Part shown: piece after piece, positions 14,174-18,092 of the stretch | Layout of the letters: the number at the start of each line of letters is the position of its first letter | Position numbering within the stretch: position 1 is the first letter of the stretch | Source of the DNA: an uncultured Chitinophagaceae bacterium | GTDB lineage: Bacteria; Bacteroidota; Bacteroidia; Chitinophagales; Chitinophagaceae | NCBI GenBank assembly: GCA_946885665.1 | Contig: CAMPGT010000043.1 | Coordinates: 1 to 18,092, forward strand | Direction of reading: 5' to 3' | Length of the DNA stretch: 18,092 nucleotides | Notes under the pieces: generated by a model | What the model was told of the DNA's origin: nothing | Databases searched by the model: none | What the model saw: the letters and a program-made list of their open reading frames with translations, nothing else | Position numbers and translations under genes: made by a program

Positions 14174-16093
14174 ATGAGAAACCTCTTGTTTGTTGCCCTG
14201 GTGGTATTTGTCCACCGGGTCAATTATGCACAGAGCAATTATGCACTCCAGTTCAACAGCACGAACAAATATGTACAGGTAAGCGATAACGCTGCACTCG
14301 ACGTCAGCGGCGCTTTTACACTGGAAGCATGGGTTTACCCTACCGGCCCCGGCTCGCACGCCACCGAAGGCGGTATGATCATCAACAAGGAAAACACTTA
14401 CGAAATAGCACGATTCGCCGATGGCACGATCAGGTTCGCATTAAGTGCCAATGGTGGCGGCACCGACTGGGCGTGGACCAGTTCAGGTCTTACTGCTCCG
14501 CTTAACCAATGGTCGCATCTGGCGCTGGTCAAAAATGGCGCAACGGTTACCCTGTATCTTAATAGTAAGTCGCCGGCTACTTTTAATGCGCAACCGGCAG
14601 TGCTCGCCGCAAATACTCAACCGCTAAGAATCGGTTCGCGTGCAAACTCAGCCGTTCAAAATTTCGACGGATTGATTGACGAGGTGCGCATATGGAATAC
14701 AGCCAGAACACAGCATGAGGTCAAGACGAACATGTTCAATAAAAGCCTGGCCAATAACGCAAGCGGACTTGTGGCGTATTACCGGATGAATGAGGGTAAT
14801 GCAACTACCGCCAACAACTCCTGTACAAATGTTACGGGAATCAATGGTACACTTTTCAACAACCCGGTGTGGGCAGCAAGCCCGGTGCAGTTTACGGCCA
14901 ACGGAATGGCGTTCGATGGTTCTAACGATTACATTAGCGTTCCTGACAACGCTGCACTCGACATTTCCAACGCAATAACGTTGGAGGCATGGTGCTACGC
15001 TACGAAAAACACGGGCATTCAGAACGTAATTTGCAAATCGAGCCAGGCCGTTAACACCGGTTACATTTTTCCGCGTACCGATAACGGCTGGACCGATGCC
15101 GTGGTATATCTGCACATCGGTGGATGGCAACGATTGTCGGCCCCCTACCCTTCATTAAATGCCTGGCATCACCTGGCTGCCACTTATGATGGGGCCACGA
15201 TTAAAATGTATATCGACGGCAACTTGGCGGCGTCGATGCCGAAGACCGGCAACATCAGCGTCAACAATAATGTGCTGGCGCTGGGGAATCAACCGGGTTA
15301 CGCTGAATATTTTGGCGGCAAAGCAGATGAGATCCGTGTGTGGAACGTGGCGCGAACACAAGCGCAAATCCAAAACAATATGCAAAATGAGCTCGACCCT
15401 TCAACGCAAACTGGTCTGGTGGCCTATTACACATTTAACCAGGGCATTCCCGATGGCGATAATGCCGGACTTTCAACGCTGATCGACCGGAAAGCAGATA
15501 ATTACGGCACGCTCACAAATTTTTCGCTAAGCGGTACGTTATCCAACTATTCCACTCAATATGTTAATCTTGTTGTTTTGCCGTTACAGTGGCTGAATTT
15601 CAAAGTTCAAAAAAAAGAGGAAGAGGTATTACTCAGCTGGAGCACATCACTGGAACTGAATACAAAAAACTTTACCATTCAGCGAAGTAATGGCGGGGTT
15701 CGGTGGAACGACATTAGCATTGTGCGCGCCGCAGGTACCAGCAATACAATTTTACAGTACAGTTACACTGATGAGCATCCGGCTCCGGGCCTCAACAGCT
15801 ATCGCATTTTATCAAGGGACAGCGATGGCGCAATCAGTTACAGTGAAATACAATCCGTAAAATTCGCTTCGCCTGCTGCCTCGTTTGCCGTTCTTGAAAA
15901 TCCGGTGAATGGTGGGTCGCTCCGCATCAGCGTAAATAAAACGCTATTCCTGTCGTTGTACAGTTTCGACGGCAGGTTGCTTTGGGCAAAGCAATTTAAA
16001 GAAGGAACCACTTCGATTGATGTGAGCCATTTCGCAAAAGGCACATACGTGTTACAATCGATGGACACCTCGGTAAAATTCATCATACAATAA
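14174..16093 (+). CDS. secreted protein with two LamG-like domains and T9SS-type C-terminus
   Basis: 639 residues with a signal peptide (MRNLLFVALVVFVHRVNYAQ). Two concanavalin-like LamG/pentraxin-fold domains follow, about 22-235 and 240-445. They are recent-looking duplicates: YVQVSDNAALDVSGAFTLEAW at 33-53 against YISVPDNAALDISNAITLEAW at 253-273, and DEVRIWNTARTQ at 169-180 against DEIRVWNVARTQ at 385-396. Such domains usually bind carbohydrate or protein ligands outside the cell. A fibronectin-like segment (about 470-565, LSWSTSLELNTKNFTIQRS) and a C-terminal domain from about 571 (FAVLENPVNGGSLRI to FAKGTYVLQ) resemble type A T9SS sorting domains, with ENPV in place of the usual YPNP. 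It has no catalytic motif I can see; adhesion or surface binding is inference. Confidence 0.88.
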   Translation: MRNLLFVALVVFVHRVNYAQSNYALQFNSTNKYVQVSDNAALDVSGAFTLEAWVYPTGPGSHATEGGMIINKENTYEIARFADGTIRFALSANGGGTDWAWTSSGLTAPLNQWSHLALVKNGATVTLYLNSKSPATFNAQPAVLAANTQPLRIGSRANSAVQNFDGLIDEVRIWNTARTQHEVKTNMFNKSLANNASGLVAYYRMNEGNATTANNSCTNVTGINGTLFNNPVWAASPVQFTANGMAFDGSNDYISVPDNAALDISNAITLEAWCYATKNTGIQNVICKSSQAVNTGYIFPRTDNGWTDAVVYLHIGGWQRLSAPYPSLNAWHHLAATYDGATIKMYIDGNLAASMPKTGNISVNNNVLALGNQPGYAEYFGGKADEIRVWNVARTQAQIQNNMQNELDPSTQTGLVAYYTFNQGIPDGDNAGLSTLIDRKADNYGTLTNFSLSGTLSNYSTQYVNLVVLPLQWLNFKVQKKEEEVLLSWSTSLELNTKNFTIQRSNGGVRWNDISIVRAAGTSNTILQYSYTDEHPAPGLNSYRILSRDSDGAISYSEIQSVKFASPAASFAVLENPVNGGSLRISVNKTLFLSLYSFDGRLLWAKQFKEGTTSIDVSHFAKGTYVLQSMDTSVKFIIQ

Positions 16094-16143
16094 CCTGTAA
16101 ACCTTCATCAATAGCGACTCGTTCTATTACAGAGAAAATAATT

Positions 16144-16788
16144 CTATTTTGAAAGAGACCTAATATCCTTCACTTCAAGAATTTGTTTTGAAGGACGTCT
16201 TGTTACCGCGTGTATCATTGCTTTACCGAGTTCTTGCAGGGTAAGCACGCCGGAGGGTGCGAAGAACTTTATCAGCTTTGCAATAACAACATAAAGCTTT
16301 ATAACATTTTTTTGATCCGCAACGGGCAGCATGGCGGCGGGACGAAAATTATAAGCTTTTGCAAAGGACATTTTCATCAGGGCGTTCTCTGTTTTACCCT
16401 TCACTCTTGCCCACATTATTCTGCCGCGCTCCGTGCTGTCGGTGCCGCTGCCGGTAATATAACAGAATACCATGTTCGGGTTCACCTTTGATAAGACGCT
16501 TGCAAAGGCAATGGTGGTATCATAAGTGATGTGATGATAACGGGTTTCTTTCATGCCGACGGAACTGATGCCCGCGCAATAAAAGCAGGCGTCGTAGCCG
16601 GCAACCTCCGTTTCAAATTCCTGCAGCTTCATAAAATCCGGCACAATCAATTCCTTCAGCCGGGCATGTTCAATGCCGCATGGCTTCCTGGAAATGCTCA
16701 ACACTGATGAAACGTTCTCGTTTTGCAAACACTCTAACAACACTCCCTCCCCTGCCATTCCTGTTGATCCCGTGATAATTACTTTCAT
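16144..16788 (-). CDS. atypical SDR / NAD(P)-binding epimerase-like protein
   Basis: 214 residues with a Rossmann fold start MKVIITGSTGMAGEG, whose G7-x2-G10-x2-G13 pattern binds NAD(P). Later landmarks are FYCAGISS (69-76), YITGSGTDST (110-119) and MWARVKGKTENAL (125-137). In the last block the place of the classical catalytic tyrosine of YxxxK appears to be taken by W126 with K130, so it belongs to the atypical, short SDR group and may bind nucleotide without classical dehydrogenase chemistry. Annotated relatives are usually called NAD-dependent epimerase/dehydratase-like; the substrate is unknown. It converges on the LamG gene (50-base gap, with only a weak AT hairpin at 16135-16150 overlapping its stop) and diverges from the VOC-DHFR operon. 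Confidence 0.88.
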   Translation of the reverse strand: MKVIITGSTGMAGEGVLLECLQNENVSSVLSISRKPCGIEHARLKELIVPDFMKLQEFETEVAGYDACFYCAGISSVGMKETRYHHITYDTTIAFASVLSKVNPNMVFCYITGSGTDSTERGRIMWARVKGKTENALMKMSFAKAYNFRPAAMLPVADQKNVIKLYVVIAKLIKFFAPSGVLTLQELGKAMIHAVTRRPSKQILEVKDIRSLSK

Positions 16789-16839
16789 CCTGAAATTTAT
16801 AATATTTTCACGTATTCGTCCAGCCGAAAGCTAACCGCC

Positions 16840-16873
16840 GCAAATGACCCTGAAAATGGCGCAAAGAACCCTG
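16840..16873. promoter_or_regulatory. 13-bp direct repeat pair, possible regulator site
   Basis: GCAAATGACCCTG (16840-16852) and GCAAAGAACCCTG (16861-16873) match at 11 of 13 positions and are offset by exactly 21 bp, two turns of the helix, just upstream of the -7 box at 16895. This is the arrangement expected for a dimeric activator such as an AraC-family protein; the regulator is not in the window. Confidence 0.5.
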
Positions 16874-16894
16874 TAGAAACTTTTTTTCGTTGGC

Positions 16895-16902
16895 TACTTT
16901 TG
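16895..16902 (+). promoter_or_regulatory. Bacteroidota -7 box (TACTTTTG) of the VOC-DHFR operon
   Basis: Exact TAnnTTTG match, 32 bases before the ATG at 16935. No -33 TTTG is visible at the right distance, which fits an activator-dependent promoter using the direct repeats at 16840-16873. Confidence 0.55.
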
Positions 16903-16934
16903 AAATCGAAAGACAAACCAAAAAAGCAAATATT

Positions 16935-17321
16935 ATGAAGACAAGATCAATATGGGCAAATCTTGCCGTAAGCGACCTGGCGCGCACAACAAAATTTTAT
17001 ACAGGCATAGGATTTAAACCCAATGGATCATCCAGCGAATTAACCAGCTTTATTGTTGGCGAGGACGAGTTCGTGATCCACTTTTTTCTAAAAGGCATAC
17101 TTAAAAACGCTATAAAAGGCGAACTAGCCGATTTGGAAAAAGGGAACGAAATTATATTCACGCTTGGCGCCGAAAGCAGAGATGAAGTTGACAATTGGGA
17201 GAAAAAGGTTATCCAGGCAGGAGGAAAAATCATCTCGCAACCAGAAGAGTTTGGGGAAGGATACTACGGTTTTGTTTTTTCTGACCCGGATGGACATAAG
17301 TTTAACGTCTTTTATATGTAA
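16935..17321 (+). CDS. VOC-family (glyoxalase/bleomycin-resistance fold) protein
   Basis: 128 residues, one VOC module of the predicted lactoylglutathione lyase kind: SIWANLAVSDLARTTKFYTGIGF at the start and GYYGFVFSDPDGHKFNVFYM at the end give the paired beta-alpha-beta units. The ATG at 16935 is chosen over a TTG at 16890 that lies inside the promoter. In many relatives the last motif reads DPDGHxWEV, with the glutamate as metal ligand; here that position is N124, so metal binding or the lyase reaction may be lost or altered. It forms an operon with the DHFR-like gene 5 bases downstream. The substrate is unknown: detoxification, drug binding or dioxygenase-like roles are all possible for the fold. 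Confidence 0.88.
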   Translation: MKTRSIWANLAVSDLARTTKFYTGIGFKPNGSSSELTSFIVGEDEFVIHFFLKGILKNAIKGELADLEKGNEIIFTLGAESRDEVDNWEKKVIQAGGKIISQPEEFGEGYYGFVFSDPDGHKFNVFYM

Positions 17322-17326
17322 GCACG

Positions 17327-17878
17327 ATGAGAAAAGTAATTGCGGCAATCAATATGACAATTGACGGATTTTGCGATCACACCTCGGGGATCCCGGATGA
17401 CGAAATACATCAACATTACACGGAGCTGTTACGCAGTGCAGGCATCACTTTATACGGCAGAATTACATATGAGCTTATGCGCTACTGGCAACCTATAGTA
17501 ACAAATCCAACAGGCAATAAGTCGATGGACGAATTTGCGGTAGCCATTGATAATATTCCGAAAGTCGTTTTTTCCCGAACGCTGGAAGATACCGGATGGG
17601 ACACCGCAAGGTTGGCAACGAAGGATGTTAAAGAAGAAATTTTACAACTGAAGCGAATGCCAGGTAAAGATATTTTGATTGGCAGTCCGGGATTAATTGT
17701 AACCTCGATGAATCTTGAGCTGATCGATGAATTGCAGCTCTGTATTCACCCGGTTATAGCAGGGAGCGGTTTGCCGTTATTTAAAAATGTTAAGGACAAG
17801 CCTGTTCTTAAGCTTATCAAAACAAAACCCTTTAGCGGCGGTGCAGTAATTCTTTATTATGTGCCGATAAAAAAATGA
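17327..17878 (+). CDS. dihydrofolate reductase family protein (RibD C-terminal-like)
   Basis: 183 residues of the DHFR-like fold shared with the RibD C-terminal reductase domain: start RKVIAAINMTIDGFCDH, then TLYGRITYELMRYW (52-65), KVVFSRTLEDTGWDT (79-93), KDILIGSPGLIVTSM with the nucleotide-binding GSPGL turn, and the family ending ELQLCIHPVIAGSGLPLF. These stand-alone proteins likely reduce a small molecule with NADPH, but they are not housekeeping folA and the substrate is unknown. It begins 5 bases after the VOC stop with an ATG and is surely co-transcribed. No intrinsic terminator follows. Confidence 0.9.
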   Translation: MRKVIAAINMTIDGFCDHTSGIPDDEIHQHYTELLRSAGITLYGRITYELMRYWQPIVTNPTGNKSMDEFAVAIDNIPKVVFSRTLEDTGWDTARLATKDVKEEILQLKRMPGKDILIGSPGLIVTSMNLELIDELQLCIHPVIAGSGLPLFKNVKDKPVLKLIKTKPFSGGAVILYYVPIKK

Positions 17879-18092
17879 ATGCCGGCTGCCAGGTGAGCCA
17901 TACAGGCAAGTAAATTGAGCTTTTACAATGGTCAATGGATTGGATTGGACCTGGGTCCCATCGCGATAAAGAATTTCATCAACTATTCTTTGGTGCGCCT
18001 GGGTATAGATACTATCGATCCCTATCAGCCGTGCAGATTGCGGAGAGAGAGGGATTGCCTGCGGCGATCCCTTAGATGGTGGCTAAAGAACA
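17879..18092. other. terminal stretch with no recognisable gene
   Basis: The last 214 bases hold only short open frames. The best is 17935-18075 on the plus strand (46 residues, MDWIGPGSHRDKEF...), with no ribosome binding site, no match I recognise and no family features. A small palindrome GGACCTGGGTCC sits at 17947-17958 without a T-run. I see no RNA gene or terminator. Confidence 0.5.

Noticed and set aside
16135..16150. Bidirectional terminator between the LamG and SDR genes
   Set aside because: The AAAATA/TATTTT hairpin is only 6 AT pairs and overlaps the SDR stop codon; too weak to call.
17935..18075. 46-codon ORF at the window end
   Set aside because: No ribosome binding site, no recognised similarity and no conserved context; listed only as part of the unassigned terminal stretch.

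Overview
The window looks like ordinary chromosome from a Bacteroidota bacterium, probably of the Chitinophagaceae or a close relative. Signs of this are two secreted proteins with C-terminal type IX secretion (T9SS) sorting domains, a PUR-alpha-like (DUF3276) RNA/DNA-binding protein typical of the phylum, promoters with the phylum's TAnnTTTG -7 box, and a near absence of classical ribosome binding sites. The family-level placement is inference. I see no rRNA, tRNA, CRISPR array, phage gene or transposase gene.

Layout. 40-4310 (+): a small lipoprotein; an M42 aminopeptidase; a 54-residue membrane microprotein overlapping the peptidase stop (ATGA); a two-domain protein with a C-terminal methyltransferase; biotin synthase (bioB). 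4454-8804 (+): glucose-6-phosphate isomerase (pgi) and a large T9SS-exported zinc metallopeptidase. 8989-14031 (-): the PUR-like protein with its own promoter and terminator, an ABC exporter half-transporter, and a P2A-type (calcium-like) P-type ATPase. 14174-16093 (+): a secreted protein with two LamG-like domains. 16144-16788 (-): an atypical short-chain dehydrogenase-like protein. 16935-17878 (+): a two-gene operon of a glyoxalase-fold protein and a DHFR/RibD-fold protein, divergent from the previous gene. The last 214 bases hold no recognisable gene.

Two things stand out. First, four intergenic sites carry pieces of one mosaic repeat: tandem 7-bp units (GGGCAAT/GGGAAAC/GGGAGAC type, G-quadruplex-capable at three sites), an AT-rich 7-bp unit (TTTTAAC), and a 40-bp double-hairpin REP-like block present three times, two copies identical but inverted. 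These repeats run into gene ends: they contain the bioB stop codon and encode the last residues of the P-type ATPase. They also create false N-terminal extensions on the methyltransferase and ABC genes. Second, the microprotein (DPGSGSYL motif) beside the methyltransferase looks like a conserved but functionally undescribed pair. The N-terminal half of the methyltransferase carries spaced D-x4-N and ID motifs that resemble the catalytic loop of a kinase-like fold.

Cooperation between genes is clear only in places: the ATGA-coupled peptidase and microprotein, the tightly spaced 16935-17878 pair, and probably microprotein with methyltransferase. The remaining genes are mostly independent housekeeping or secretion functions.
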